Assembly: GCF_900109825.1 (NCBI RefSeq)
Contig: NZ_FOBL01000013.1
Span: forward strand, 1-64,000
Direction: 5' to 3'
Length of the DNA stretch: 64,000 nucleotides
Source of the DNA: Alkalibacterium putridalgicola
GTDB taxonomy: Bacteria; Bacillota; Bacilli; Lactobacillales; Carnobacteriaceae_A
Of the stretch, positions 18,473 through 28,445 are shown piece by piece (positions within the stretch are counted from its first letter, which is position 1; each line of letters begins with the position of its first letter). The translations under genes and the position numbers were made by a program. The notes below the pieces were generated by a model. It did no database searches. It saw only the letters and a list, made by a program, of their open reading frames with translations, and was not told the origin of the DNA.

Positions 18473-19516
18473 TTGCTGAATCAATATACAGCCATAACCA
18501 CTAAAATCCGTGGGATGCATGGAAAACTTCTTTCGACAGAAGACTATATTGAAATTTCCCATCTCGATTCTATCGAAGCTTTTCTTGCATATTTACAAAG
18601 GAAACCTGGCTATAGCGAAGTGTTAAAAGATGTAGATAAAACTAAAATTTACCGGAGTTATCTTGAAGGTCTTTTAAATTCTTCAATCTATGAAGATTTT
18701 AACAAATTGTTTCATTTTGCGAATTTTAAACAACGTGATTTTTTAAAGATATACGGTATTACGTATGAAATCACTGTCTTGAAGAAAATTTTGCGTCGGG
18801 CTTTTGATATTTCTGAAATTTATGAAGAAGTTAGTTATGAATATCTTCAGTATCTCAGTCGTCATTCCCATCTCGACTTTGAAGCGTTGAAGAGTGTCAA
18901 TACTTTGGAGGGCTTTAAGGAAGCACTTCAGGGGAGCATGTATTATCAGCCCATCAAACTGCTTGATACAGTAGAAGAACCGTCATTATTTGACTATGAA
19001 ACTGCACTTGATACATTTGCGTTCACAACGATCTGGCAGGAGAAAAATAAAATTTTAGGAAAAAAAGAACAGGCTATATTTGAAGAGATATATGGAACTA
19101 AGCTTGACCTGTTGAATATTATTTTTATTTATCGCTATAAAAAGTACTATGACCTTCCGGCCGAACAAATCAGCACATTACTGATACCAGTGAATTATCG
19201 GTTAAGACAGCCGGAAGTTTCAGCACTGCTTTCAGCTGAGAATATGGACGGTTTCTGGCGTGTACTGGAAACAACGAAATATGGCAGATATGTTGAAAAC
19301 ATTGAAAATGGCGTCCAGCTTGAAAATTTATACGATACTCTAATGGAAGATATAATCCATAATAATGCAAAAAAAGATCCCTATTCCATTGCTTCTATTT
19401 ATAATTATCTGCATGATAAAGAAGAAGAGGTGGAAATGCTGACTACCCTTTTAGAAGCCATCCATTATGACCGGGGTCCCCGAGAAATTCAAAGGATCAT
19501 CGGAGTGAAAGAGTAG
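18473..19516 (+). CDS. ntpC: V-type ATPase subunit C
   Basis: A subunit of about 347 residues that links the central rotor shaft (D/F) to the membrane ring. NQYTAITTKIRGMHGKLL at the N-terminus and the repeated helical YLxxL patterns match the NtpC/AhaC family. Start choice: a TTG at 18473 has GAGGTGA five bases upstream, while the GTG at 18464 lacks a ribosome site; the difference is three codons. In Enterococcus ntpC lies after ntpE; here it comes before ntpI. Confidence 0.9.
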   Translation: MLNQYTAITTKIRGMHGKLLSTEDYIEISHLDSIEAFLAYLQRKPGYSEVLKDVDKTKIYRSYLEGLLNSSIYEDFNKLFHFANFKQRDFLKIYGITYEITVLKKILRRAFDISEIYEEVSYEYLQYLSRHSHLDFEALKSVNTLEGFKEALQGSMYYQPIKLLDTVEEPSLFDYETALDTFAFTTIWQEKNKILGKKEQAIFEEIYGTKLDLLNIIFIYRYKKYYDLPAEQISTLLIPVNYRLRQPEVSALLSAENMDGFWRVLETTKYGRYVENIENGVQLENLYDTLMEDIIHNNAKKDPYSIASIYNYLHDKEEEVEMLTTLLEAIHYDRGPREIQRIIGVKE

Positions 19517-19549
19517 TCAATTAAAATATTTAATGAAGGAGGATAAGTT

Positions 19550-21490
19550 TTGATAACTAAAATGAAATTTCTGACAATCTCTGGTCCGAAAGATGACATT
19601 GATCGAATGGTAGACCAATATCTTTCGCATCATGAAATTCATTTGGAAAATGCATTGACAGAACTTTATGGTGCCAAGACACTGCGTCCATACACAAGTT
19701 CCAGTCCTTTCAAAGATTATCTTGAACGGATCAATACGTTACTGGATTATTTAGGAGCGAAAGACAGTGAACCTCCATTAACGAAAGATAAAACTTCATT
19801 GGAAACTATCCGGCATTTAATCGAACAGCTAGAACAGGATACTGACCCTTATCATCAAAAGGTCCTACAATATACGAGTCTGAGAGATAAAGAACAAGAG
19901 TCGTTGAATTTGATTGCACCCTTTGTTAATTTGGATTATCCAATAGAAAAGATCGTTCATATGGAGAATATACGCTTCAGGTTTGGTCGATTCACTCGGT
20001 CTAACTATAATAAATTTACTAAGTATGTGTATGACATTACACCGTCGATTTTTATTGAATGTGTCCAGGATGAGAATTATACCTATGGAGTCTATTTCAC
20101 TCCACTGAAAAGTTTGGCTCGCGTTGATGCAATGTTTGCCTCAATGAACTGGGAACGCATCTTTATACCGGATGAATATGAAGGTACACCGCAAGAAATA
20201 GTCCTTCAGCTGAGAAGCGAATTGAAGGTCCTGAATAAACATATTTCAGATAATGAGCGGATCATCAAGACTTTGCTGACCCCATACAAAAATGCTTTAT
20301 TGAAGACAAAGCAGCGTCTGGAAAACTTGGCTCATAACTTTAATATACGAAAATACGCAGCGCTGACTCATGATGAATTTGTTCAGAAAGAAACCCGTTA
20401 TTTACTGAGAGGGTGGATGACCGAAAAAGCGGCCATCGAATTCGAACAGGAGACAGAAGGAGATCCAAATGTCATTGTGATCGTGGAGGATGAAGAAGAC
20501 ACACAGGAAGTGACACCACCAACAAAAATCCATAATTTCAGCTTTTTCCGACCCTACGAATTATTCGTAAAGATGTATGGGGTGCCGAACTACAGAGAGT
20601 TTGATCCCACATCACTTGTTGCTCTGACTTATTCACTGCTCTTTGGAGCGATGTTCGGTGATGTAGGCCAGGGCAGTATATTGGCTGTCGGTGGATTTTT
20701 ACTATATAAGTTGAAGGATATAGACTTAGGCGGCATAGTAGCGTTGGCTGGTGTATTCTCTACGATCTTCGGTTTCTTATATGGAAGTCTTTTTGGTTTT
20801 GAAGACATCATAGAACCGCTTTGGCTACATCCCTTGACCGCCATGACAGATTTACCATTTATCGGAATGATCAATACAGTTTTTGTAGCGGCCATTGCTT
20901 TTGGTATGTTTATGATAACGACTACGCTAGTACTGAGTGTGGTCATTAAATGGAAGAACCATCAGAATGTTAGAGCACTGTTTGACCGTAATGGTCTGGC
21001 AGGATTAGTTTTTTATCTCTCGCTGATTACAGTTGTCCTTGTTTTCTTGAGTGGCAATCCGATTCCAGCCACACTGATTCTGCTGGTCATGTTCGGACTC
21101 CCGCTTCTCTTAATTGCTTTTGAGGAGCCTATAATTAATAAACTGGAACATCATAAAGCAGAGTCGGATAGTGGCATGGTCATGTTTATTGTGCAGGCAT
21201 TCTTTGAACTATTCGAAGTGCTATTGAGTTACTTTTCCAACACTATTTCTTTTGTCCGTGTTGGGGCTTTTGCAGTAAGCCACGCAGCGATGATGCAGGT
21301 CGTACTCATGCTTGCCGGTGCAGTTGAGGGAGGCGATATCAATTGGCTGGTAATCATAATGGGAAATATTTTTGTTGCCGGACTGGAAGGTCTTGTGGTC
21401 GGTATACAGGTATTGAGATTAGAATTTTATGAAATATTCAGTCATTTTTATAAAGGTGACGGCAAGCCCTTCATCAGCATTCTTAGATAA
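19550..21490 (+). CDS. ntpI: V-type ATPase subunit I (a subunit)
   Basis: A 646-residue stator membrane subunit. The N-terminal soluble half (about 1-335) bridges to the peripheral stalks and contains coiled-coil segments at about 85-125 and 220-260. The C-terminal half has about seven to eight transmembrane helices, starting at LVALTYSLLFGAMFGDVGQG. The conserved arginine that faces the ring carboxylate is in ISFVRVGAFAVSHAAMM. Translation starts at TTG 19550, set by AAGGAGG six bases upstream; the ATG at 19562 is too far away. Confidence 0.95.
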   Translation: MITKMKFLTISGPKDDIDRMVDQYLSHHEIHLENALTELYGAKTLRPYTSSSPFKDYLERINTLLDYLGAKDSEPPLTKDKTSLETIRHLIEQLEQDTDPYHQKVLQYTSLRDKEQESLNLIAPFVNLDYPIEKIVHMENIRFRFGRFTRSNYNKFTKYVYDITPSIFIECVQDENYTYGVYFTPLKSLARVDAMFASMNWERIFIPDEYEGTPQEIVLQLRSELKVLNKHISDNERIIKTLLTPYKNALLKTKQRLENLAHNFNIRKYAALTHDEFVQKETRYLLRGWMTEKAAIEFEQETEGDPNVIVIVEDEEDTQEVTPPTKIHNFSFFRPYELFVKMYGVPNYREFDPTSLVALTYSLLFGAMFGDVGQGSILAVGGFLLYKLKDIDLGGIVALAGVFSTIFGFLYGSLFGFEDIIEPLWLHPLTAMTDLPFIGMINTVFVAAIAFGMFMITTTLVLSVVIKWKNHQNVRALFDRNGLAGLVFYLSLITVVLVFLSGNPIPATLILLVMFGLPLLLIAFEEPIINKLEHHKAESDSGMVMFIVQAFFELFEVLLSYFSNTISFVRVGAFAVSHAAMMQVVLMLAGAVEGGDINWLVIIMGNIFVAGLEGLVVGIQVLRLEFYEIFSHFYKGDGKPFISILR

Positions 21491-21546
21491 ATATCTGACT
21501 TAGTTAATACTAAAATTATTATGAATTGAAAGCGAGGAAATTAAAC

Positions 21547-22005
21547 ATGAGCATGCTCATTAAACTGACATTAATTACAACTTTCGTATTAGGGTTTATA
21601 TTGCCTTACTCTTACTATTTTGCAGGAAAGAAAACGCGAGGCCGCTTTAAAAAATCTCTCACAGTCAATGTACTCTCCGTTTTCAGCGGTATCATTATTG
21701 CGACAATTCTAGCATACAACCCGGACTTATATGTATTGGGGTCTGAACTAATAGAAACACCTGGTGTTGCCGATACCGCAAATTATGGTCTGGCAACTGG
21801 TTTAGGATACATTGCTGCCGCCTTGGTTACAGGTCTCTCCTGCATCGGTGGAGGGGTTGCAGTGGCCAGCGCTGCTTCCGCTGCCTTAGGTGCAATCAGT
21901 GAAGACAGTTCGATCTTCGGTCGTTCTCTCATCTTTGTCGGGTTGGCCGAAGGCATCGCGCTATACGGATTAATCATTTCATTTATGATACTGGGACAGT
22001 TATAA
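21547..22005 (+). CDS. ntpK: V-type ATPase subunit K (membrane ring)
   Basis: A 152-residue proteolipid with four predicted helices. The second hairpin carries the ion-binding glutamate, Glu135 in VGLAEGIALYGLI, and a glycine/alanine-rich helix (SCIGGGVAVASAASAALG). The first hairpin (about 5-58) has no carboxylate and is not glycine-rich, so each subunit offers one ion site. The ring helix lacks the glutamine of the sodium-binding SGIAQGK segment known from Enterococcus hirae NtpK, which hints at proton rather than sodium transport (inference). The start is 21547, with GCGAGGA upstream; an in-frame TTG at 21526 is less likely. Confidence 0.9.
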   Translation: MSMLIKLTLITTFVLGFILPYSYYFAGKKTRGRFKKSLTVNVLSVFSGIIIATILAYNPDLYVLGSELIETPGVADTANYGLATGLGYIAAALVTGLSCIGGGVAVASAASAALGAISEDSSIFGRSLIFVGLAEGIALYGLIISFMILGQL

Positions 22006-22006
22006 A

Positions 22007-22315
22007 ATGAAGATGTTTTTGATCAGTGACAACATCAACACTACTACAGGTATGAGGCTGGCTGGCGTCGAAGGTGTTGTTGTACATGAAAAGGCAGAAG
22101 TTCGGCAAGCGTTAGAGAAGGCGGTTCAGGACAAAGATAATGCCATCATTTTACTGACTGAAAAGCTCGGGAACGATTTTCCGGAAATTATTTCTGATAT
22201 ACGACTGAAAAATCAGCAGCCTTTACTTGTGGAAATTCCTGACCGATATGGTACAGGACGCCGGTCAGATTTTATTACTTCTTATATAAATGAAGCGATC
22301 GGTGTAAAACTATAG
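22007..22315 (+). CDS. ntpG: V-type ATPase subunit F (central stalk)
   Basis: A 102-residue Rossmann-like subunit of the central shaft, bound to subunit D. FLISDNINTTTGMRLAGVEG at the N-terminus and AIILLTEKLG match the NtpG/AtpF family at normal length. It starts one base after the ntpK stop, indicating tight translational coupling. Confidence 0.92.
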   Translation: MKMFLISDNINTTTGMRLAGVEGVVVHEKAEVRQALEKAVQDKDNAIILLTEKLGNDFPEIISDIRLKNQQPLLVEIPDRYGTGRRSDFITSYINEAIGVKL

Positions 22316-22332
22316 TTTAAAGAGGTGAAAAG

Positions 22333-22926
22333 ATGGATATAGAAGAAAAAATCGACTTTTTTCGAGAAATGACTCTAAAAACTGCTGATGAGAAAGTTAC
22401 GGATCAGCTGGAGTCCTTTGAAGATACTTTAAAGGAAGCTCTGGAAGATCATAAAGCCGAGCAGAGGAATAAGGCTGCAATCGAATTGGATGCAGAAAAA
22501 GATAATTTAAGAAAAGAGAGCAATAAACATCTTGCCCAGCTGCAGTTACAACAGCAAAGAGACCTGCATAAAAAACAGCAGCAGCTAAAAGAAGAAGTGT
22601 TTGTATTGGCTGAGGAACGCGTGAGTGAATTCATGCAGACAAATGACTATATTGAACTTTTAAAAAAGCAGCTGCAGGAGGCTCTGAATCTCGCCAAAGG
22701 AGAAGACATCACCTTATATATCGATCCGGTGGATTCAGACAAGAAAAATATGCTGGAAAAACATCTTGATCATGATATTACTCTTTCTGAACGTCCATTT
22801 ATCGGTGGCAGTAGAGGGGTCATTCAGTCTCGAAAATTATTGATCGACAATTCATTCCTTAAGAGATTCGAAGAAGAAAAGGCGAACTTCTCTTTTGATA
22901 AAGCAGAGGAGGAGAATGCTAAGTGA
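22333..22926 (+). CDS. ntpE: V-type ATPase subunit E (peripheral stalk)
   Basis: A 197-residue protein with a long charged N-terminal coiled coil (about 1-110, rich in Glu, Lys and Gln) and a globular C-terminal domain (about 115-195) with the GGSRGVIQS region typical of subunit E. AGAGGTGAAA precedes the ATG. Its last four bases overlap the GTG start of ntpA. Confidence 0.9.
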   Translation: MDIEEKIDFFREMTLKTADEKVTDQLESFEDTLKEALEDHKAEQRNKAAIELDAEKDNLRKESNKHLAQLQLQQQRDLHKKQQQLKEEVFVLAEERVSEFMQTNDYIELLKKQLQEALNLAKGEDITLYIDPVDSDKKNMLEKHLDHDITLSERPFIGGSRGVIQSRKLLIDNSFLKRFEEEKANFSFDKAEEENAK

Positions 22927-24689
22927 AACAGTTAGGTACGATATATGGAATTAACGGACCTATAGTTTATGTCAAAGGACGAACGCTTTTTCAGATGTCT
23001 GAGAAAGTATTTGTGGGGACAGAAAAACTGATCGGTGAAGTCATTGCCTTGACGAATGAGCGCACGACTATTCAGGTTTACGAGGAAACTTCCGGCATGA
23101 AACCTGGAGAACCGGTTTTTTCTACTGGTAAACCAGTGAGTGTAACTTTGGGTCCAGGTATTTTGAATAATATTTTTGACGGTATAGAAAGACCTTTAAA
23201 GAAAATAGCAGAACAATCCGACGAATATATTCGCCGGGGGGCCAATGTACAGCTCCTTGATACAGAAAGAAAGTGGCCGGTACATGTGACTGTTGAAGTC
23301 GGTCAGGAAGTTATTGGTGGCACGATTATAGCAGAAGTACCAGAAACAAAAACGATTCTCCATAAGTCTATGGTCCCACCGAATATAGAAGGTAGAGTCG
23401 TTGAGGTCGCTGCAGATGGAGACTATACTATTACAGACCCGATCGTAAAAATCCAGCAGCTGGATGATTCAGTCGTGGAGGTTAAATTGGCGCAGGAATG
23501 GCCGATCCGAAATCCACGACCAACCAGGAGCAGGTATGAAAGTTCTATTCCTCTTGTCACTGGACAAAGAGTGGTGGATTCTCTCTTTCCTATAGCTAAA
23601 GGTGGAACGGCAGCTATTCCGGGTGGATTCGGGACAGGTAAAACGATGATGCAGCACCAGATCGCTAAATACTCAGATGCCGACATCATTATTTATATCG
23701 GCTGCGGTGAGCGAGGAAACGAAATGACAGAAGTACTGGAGGATTTTTCAGAATTGATTGATCCAAAGTCCGGGAATTCACTAATGGAAAGAACTTCTCT
23801 TATAGCAAATACGTCAAACATGCCGGTTGCGGCACGAGAAGCTTCGATCTATACAGGGACGACACTGGCAGAGTATTACAGAGATATGGGATATGATGTC
23901 GCCATCATGGCAGATTCAACATCCAGATGGGCAGAAGCCTTAAGGGAACTGTCCGGTCGCCTGGAAGAAATGCCGGCCGAGGAAGGCTTTCCTGCTTATC
24001 TGGCAAGCCGGATCGCGACTTTTTATGAACGGGCAGGATTAATGCTTAATCTGAACGAGACAGAAGGATCTGTTTCCATTATCGGAGCTGTTTCCCCTCA
24101 AGGAGGGGATTTCTCAGAGCCCGTGACACAAAACACCAAGCGGTTCGTCCGTTGTTTCTGGGGACTGGATAAGGCATTGGCACATGAGCGCCATTACCCT
24201 GCTGTTAACTGGCTCGATAGTTACAGTGAATATGTAGGCGATCTATCTGCCTGGTATCGGGACAATGTTTCCTCCGACTTTGTGGATAATCGTCGTCAGA
24301 TCGTTGAAATCCTCCATCAGGAAAGTACGTTGATGGATGTCGTTAAATTGATCGGGAGTGATGTATTACCTGATGATCAGAAACTGACGATCGAAATTGG
24401 ACGAGTGATCCGTCTGGGATTCCTGCAGCAAAATGCTTTTCATCCGGAAGATACCTCTGTTCCCTTACTGAAACAGGAAAAAATGATGGAAATCATACTG
24501 TACTTACGGAAACGCTGTAAAATGTTGATTTCAATGGGAATGCCGATGTCTCTGCTCTTAAGAGAGGATATTTTTTCACGAATCATTGCTATCAAATACG
24601 ATGTACCTAATGATAAGCTGGATTTGTTCGATAAGTACAAGAAGGATATCGATGATTTTTATACAAAAATCATGGATATAAATGCCTAA
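22923..24689 (+). CDS. ntpA: V-type ATPase catalytic subunit A
   Basis: A 588-residue catalytic subunit that hydrolyses ATP in the V1 head. The Walker A loop is GGFGTGKT (about 233-240). The non-homologous insertion typical of A subunits precedes the nucleotide domain. [13 protein letters not shown], the Walker B region with [14 protein letters not shown], and [13 protein letters not shown] are all intact. Translation begins at GTG, overlapping the ntpE stop. It shares its first-domain opening ([10 protein letters not shown]) with the B subunit fold. Confidence 0.98.
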   Translation: MKQLGTIYGINGPIVYVKGRTLFQMSEKVFVGTEKLIGEVIALTNERTTIQVYEETSGMKPGEPVFSTGKPVSVTLGPGILNNIFDGIERPLKKIAEQSDEYIRRGANVQLLDTERKWPVHVTVEVGQEVIGGTIIAEVPETKTILHKSMVPPNIEGRVVEVAADGDYTITDPIVKIQQLDDSVVEVKLAQEWPIRNPRPTRSRYESSIPLVTGQRVVDSLFPIAKGGTAAIPGGFGTGKTMMQHQIAKYSDADIIIYIGCGERGNEMTEVLEDFSELIDPKSGNSLMERTSLIANTSNMPVAAREASIYTGTTLAEYYRDMGYDVAIMADSTSRWAEALRELSGRLEEMPAEEGFPAYLASRIATFYERAGLMLNLNETEGSVSIIGAVSPQGGDFSEPVTQNTKRFVRCFWGLDKALAHERHYPAVNWLDSYSEYVGDLSAWYRDNVSSDFVDNRRQIVEILHQESTLMDVVKLIGSDVLPDDQKLTIEIGRVIRLGFLQQNAFHPEDTSVPLLKQEKMMEIILYLRKRCKMLISMGMPMSLLLREDIFSRIIAIKYDVPNDKLDLFDKYKKDIDDFYTKIMDINA

Positions 24690-24700
24690 GGAGGGATCAT

Positions 24701-26080
24701 ATGTCAATTGAATATTTAGGACTCGACTCAATTAACGGCCCTCTTGTTGTGCTGGAAGGTGTGCAGGATGCTGCATATGATGAAATCGTTGAGTTTTCGG
24801 TTCAAAGAACAGAACATAAATTGGGACGTATCATTGAAGTGTACGAAGATAAAGCCATTATTCAGGTGTTTGAGTCTACTACTAATATGTCCCTGGAAAA
24901 TACACATACAAAACTAACAGGACGGTCAATGGAACTGCCGCTGGCACCGGAAATGCTCGGACGGACGTTTGATGGGATAGGACGTCCAATAGACGGATTG
25001 GGAGAGTTGAATTATGTGAGTAAAAGGGATGTGAACGGAAACCCTTTAAACCCAGTTAGACGTGAATATCCACGAAACTTCATCCAAACCGGTCTTTCAG
25101 CCATTGATGCTTTGACTACGCTGATAAGAGGCCAAAAATTACCTATTTTTTCTGGAAATGGATTACCCCATGATAAACTGGCTGCACAAATTGTACGTCA
25201 GGCCAATTTAGGTAAAGCTAATGATGAAGAGTTCGGCATCGTTTTTGCTGCAATGGGAGTCAAACATGATGTGGCTGATTTTTTCCGTCGTACTTTTGAA
25301 GAAAGCGGAGTTATAGACCATGTGACTATGTTTCTGAATTTGGCTGATGATCCGGTCGTAGAGCGTCTTATAACACCGAAAGTTGCTCTTACAGCTGCAG
25401 AATTCCTGGCATATGATCAGGGGATGCATATTCTGGTTATTTTAACAGATATGACATCTTACTGTGAGGCTTTGCGGGAAGTCTCTTCTTCCAAACAGGA
25501 AATCCCTTCAAGAAAAGGTTATCCTGGGTATCTCTATAGTGACTTGGCTTCTCTGTACGAACGTGCCGGGATTGTAGCCGGCAAGCCGGGATCCGTTACA
25601 CAGATACCGATTTTGACCATGCCTAATGATGACATCACTCATCCTATCCCCGATTTAACTGGGTACATCACTGAAGGTCAAATCGTTCTGGATAGGTCGC
25701 TGGAAGGGAAGTCGATTTATCCGCCTATCAATATCCTGCCCTCCCTATCACGATTAATGAAAGGCGGGATAGGAGAAAATTATACGCGTGAAGACCATCA
25801 GTCAGTGGCCGATCAGCTGTTTGCTTCGTATTCAAAAGTAAATGATGCCCGTTCTTTGGCGTCTGTTATCGGAGAAGATGAACTTTCAGAGACGGATAAA
25901 AAGTACCTGAAGTTTGGAGAAAGATTTGAGAACCACTTCATTGGTCAAGAAGACGACGAGGATCGTACAATTATTGAAACCTTGGATCTTGCCTGGGATC
26001 TACTTCATATATTGCCACGGAATGAATTGAATCGTATTGATACCGGAATGCTGGATAACTATTTCAATAAGGGAAGGTGA
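24701..26080 (+). CDS. ntpB: V-type ATPase subunit B
   Basis: A 459-residue non-catalytic nucleotide-binding subunit that alternates with A in the head. It lacks a proper P-loop ([12 protein letters not shown] in its place), as expected. [32 protein letters not shown] is the family hallmark, of which [13 protein letters not shown] is the most diagnostic part. AAGGAGGGATC precedes the ATG. Confidence 0.98.
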   Translation: MSIEYLGLDSINGPLVVLEGVQDAAYDEIVEFSVQRTEHKLGRIIEVYEDKAIIQVFESTTNMSLENTHTKLTGRSMELPLAPEMLGRTFDGIGRPIDGLGELNYVSKRDVNGNPLNPVRREYPRNFIQTGLSAIDALTTLIRGQKLPIFSGNGLPHDKLAAQIVRQANLGKANDEEFGIVFAAMGVKHDVADFFRRTFEESGVIDHVTMFLNLADDPVVERLITPKVALTAAEFLAYDQGMHILVILTDMTSYCEALREVSSSKQEIPSRKGYPGYLYSDLASLYERAGIVAGKPGSVTQIPILTMPNDDITHPIPDLTGYITEGQIVLDRSLEGKSIYPPINILPSLSRLMKGGIGENYTREDHQSVADQLFASYSKVNDARSLASVIGEDELSETDKKYLKFGERFENHFIGQEDDEDRTIIETLDLAWDLLHILPRNELNRIDTGMLDNYFNKGR

Positions 26081-26085
26081 TTGAA

Positions 26086-26703
26086 ATGGCAGAGGAAACG
26101 ACCCCTACACGAGGAAACCTGATGCAGATTTCAAAAACCCTTGAATTATCCAACCAGGGGTATAGTTTGATGGACCGCAAACGAGTGATCCTTGTAAACG
26201 AAATAATGTCTCTTGTGGATGAAGCAAACGAGGTGCAAAAAAAGATAGATGAAACTTTCCGTGAAGCCTATGCCGCTCTTGAACGAGCAAATATAGAATC
26301 AGGGATTCACTATGTTCAGGAAATCGCCGCTACTGTCCCTGTAGAACGTTCGATTCGCATGAAAGTGCGAAGTATTATGGGCACAGAAATACCATTAGTC
26401 GAATTTGACAGACAGAAAACAAAACCGGCATATGCTTTTTACAGTACCAGTTCTTCTCTAGATGAGGCACGGATTGCGTTTGAAAAGGTGAAAGAATTAA
26501 CTATTAAACTTTCAGTCATTGAAAATTCAGCCTACCGACTGGCGAATAATATTAAAAAAACTCAAAAACGAGCAAATGCACTGGAAAACATTTCTATCCC
26601 GAAACTAAAATCTGCAAAAAAATCAATTGAGAATGCTTTGGAAGAAAAAGAACGGGAAGAGTTCACTAGACTTAAAGTGGTAAAAGAGAATATTAAAGAC
26701 TAG
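26086..26703 (+). CDS. ntpD: V-type ATPase subunit D (central shaft)
   Basis: A 205-residue mostly helical rotor-shaft subunit. The N-terminal PTRGNLMQISKTLELSNQGYSLMDRKR and the C-terminal KKTQKRANALENISIP are family signatures. Start 26086 is chosen because AAGGTGA, overlapping the ntpB stop, lies upstream. It closes the operon; no strong terminator could be identified right after it, though a T-rich stretch follows at 26730-26740. Confidence 0.95.
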   Translation: MAEETTPTRGNLMQISKTLELSNQGYSLMDRKRVILVNEIMSLVDEANEVQKKIDETFREAYAALERANIESGIHYVQEIAATVPVERSIRMKVRSIMGTEIPLVEFDRQKTKPAYAFYSTSSSLDEARIAFEKVKELTIKLSVIENSAYRLANNIKKTQKRANALENISIPKLKSAKKSIENALEEKEREEFTRLKVVKENIKD

Positions 26704-26852
26704 TGCATCGACGTATCGTACCACAATGGGCCTGTTTTTTTCTTCAAGGGTTTTAAAGTTTTAAACTAAAAAGAGAAATACTTTTACTAACATTAAATAA
26801 GTGTTATGATAGTAAGTGATAAAAATTACAGAAATATAAAGGAGAATGTTAT

Positions 26853-27449
26853 TTGTCTAGTTTTGTAGATGCACTAAAGGCGCGCCGTTCGATTTATTCT
26901 TTAGGAAATGAAGTCCCCCTTTCTGAAGATGAACTTGTATCATTAGTCAAAGAAGTGGTTAGAGAAAGCCCAACATCATTCAATTCTCAAACTCAACGTG
27001 TTGTGATTCTTTTTGATGATGCACATAAAAAACTATGGGACTTTACAGAGGAATTACTCAAGCCGCTTACTCCGGAAGCCGCTTTTCCAAACACTCAAGC
27101 TAAACTGCAGAGCTTTGCAGCTGGTAAAGGGACGATCTTGTTTTTTGAAGATCAGGACGTTGTCAAACATTTGCAGGATCAGTTTGAACTATATGCAGAT
27201 AATTTTCCGATCTGGTCAGATCAGTCAAGTGGCTTGACTCAGACGAATGTATGGACAGCTTTGGCTCAATATGAGATTGGAGCAAGTCTGCAGCATTATA
27301 ATCCCGTGATCGATGATAAAGTAGCACAAGAATGGAATATTCCTGAAAACTGGAAACTGCGTGCTCAGCTGGTATTTGGTTCTCCTCAAGAAGAACCTGG
27401 AGAAAAAGAATATATGGCTGACGAAGATCGTTTTCGTGTTTATAAATAA
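26853..27449 (+). CDS. Nitroreductase family protein (Frm2/Hbn1 type)
   Basis: A 198-residue FMN-dependent nitroreductase-fold protein. ALKARRSIYSLG at the N-terminus provides the flavin-phosphate arginines. SPTSFNSQTQRVVIL is the second flavin motif, and LTQTNVWTALAQYEIGASLQHYNP is typical of the Frm2/Hbn1 subgroup associated with lipid and redox signalling and nitro-compound reduction. Start TTG at 26853 with AAAGGAGA seven bases upstream. A strong terminator follows. Confidence 0.92.
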   Translation: MSSFVDALKARRSIYSLGNEVPLSEDELVSLVKEVVRESPTSFNSQTQRVVILFDDAHKKLWDFTEELLKPLTPEAAFPNTQAKLQSFAAGKGTILFFEDQDVVKHLQDQFELYADNFPIWSDQSSGLTQTNVWTALAQYEIGASLQHYNPVIDDKVAQEWNIPENWKLRAQLVFGSPQEEPGEKEYMADEDRFRVYK

Positions 27450-27456
27450 TAAATAG

Positions 27457-27510
27457 ATTTCAAAAAGAACGGACACTATTACTTTGAATAGTGTCCGTTC
27501 TTTTTGAAAT
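27457..27510 (+). terminator. Long hairpin terminator after the nitroreductase
   Basis: A 24-bp perfect stem (27457-27480 with 27487-27510) has a 6-base loop and internal A5/T5 runs, which makes it bidirectional. It is unusually long for a simple terminator. The next 240 bases up to 27752 hold no recognised gene. Confidence 0.92.
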
Positions 27511-27752
27511 CACAGACTTTTTATAAGCATAACCTTTGCAGAGATTCAAACTTTCCATACATAGTAACGTATCTCTATAGTCAATGATCCATAGAAAATG
27601 GTAAACTGTATTTAGTTAATAATAGGATCGATCCATTGCTCACAGGATTTTTATATAAATAAAACAACAGCTGGAACAATGAAATGAATGGGCTCGTTTA
27701 CCAGTCCACCATCTTGATGTATGGAGTTAAAATATGATCACTAGAGGGGAAT

Positions 27753-28331
27753 ATGATGACTGAAAATAAAATCAGGAAGAATAACCTGGAAACTGAAGCT
27801 AAACAGACACTTCTATCTACATTGGAAAAACGGTTTAAAGATCATATGTACAGACATGAGGATATAATGTGGGATGAGGTGATAAACAGATTGGAAAACA
27901 ACGACAGTGCACTAGTGACACTTCAGGCTATGGAACAGACAAAGGGGGAACCTGATGTTGTAGGAAGGGATGAATCATCTGGAGAACTGCTTTTTTTTGA
28001 TTGTTCCAAAGAATCGCCCAAGGGTCGCAGCAAAGTATGTTATGATGATGCTGCATTGAAAGCCAGAAAAAAATTCCCGCCAGAAACAAGTGCATTAAAA
28101 ATGGCAGAGAAATTGGGGATAGAACTTCTGGATGAAACTCAGTACAGATATCTTCAGCAGCTTGAAGAATGCGATAGTAAAACATCGAGCTGGATCAAGA
28201 CACCTGAGAAAATAAGAGCACTGGGCGGTGCGCTGTTCTGTGATCGCCGATACGATACTGTGTTCGTATATCATAACGGGGCAGACTCTTACTACAGCTC
28301 GAGAGGCTTTAGGGGATACTTGAAAGTCTAG
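27753..28331 (+). CDS. DUF4256 domain-containing protein
   Basis: A 192-residue cytoplasmic protein matching the DUF4256 family along its length: LLSTLEKRFKDHMYRH, MEQTKGEPDVV, LLFFDCSKESPKGR, and the C-terminal FVYHNGADSYYSSRGFRG. Its function is unknown. It starts with ATGATG after GAGGGGAAT. It stands alone between the nitroreductase terminator and the peptidase gene. Confidence 0.88.
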   Translation: MMTENKIRKNNLETEAKQTLLSTLEKRFKDHMYRHEDIMWDEVINRLENNDSALVTLQAMEQTKGEPDVVGRDESSGELLFFDCSKESPKGRSKVCYDDAALKARKKFPPETSALKMAEKLGIELLDETQYRYLQQLEECDSKTSSWIKTPEKIRALGGALFCDRRYDTVFVYHNGADSYYSSRGFRGYLKV

Positions 28332-28445
28332 CTTGGAAATTAAGAGAACAATGATAAATTTGTTCAAATTAAACAGAAATGATAAAAATGTGTTAAAATA
28401 TAGATGATATTTGACTTGGGAAGATTATTCAAAGGAGATTAATAA

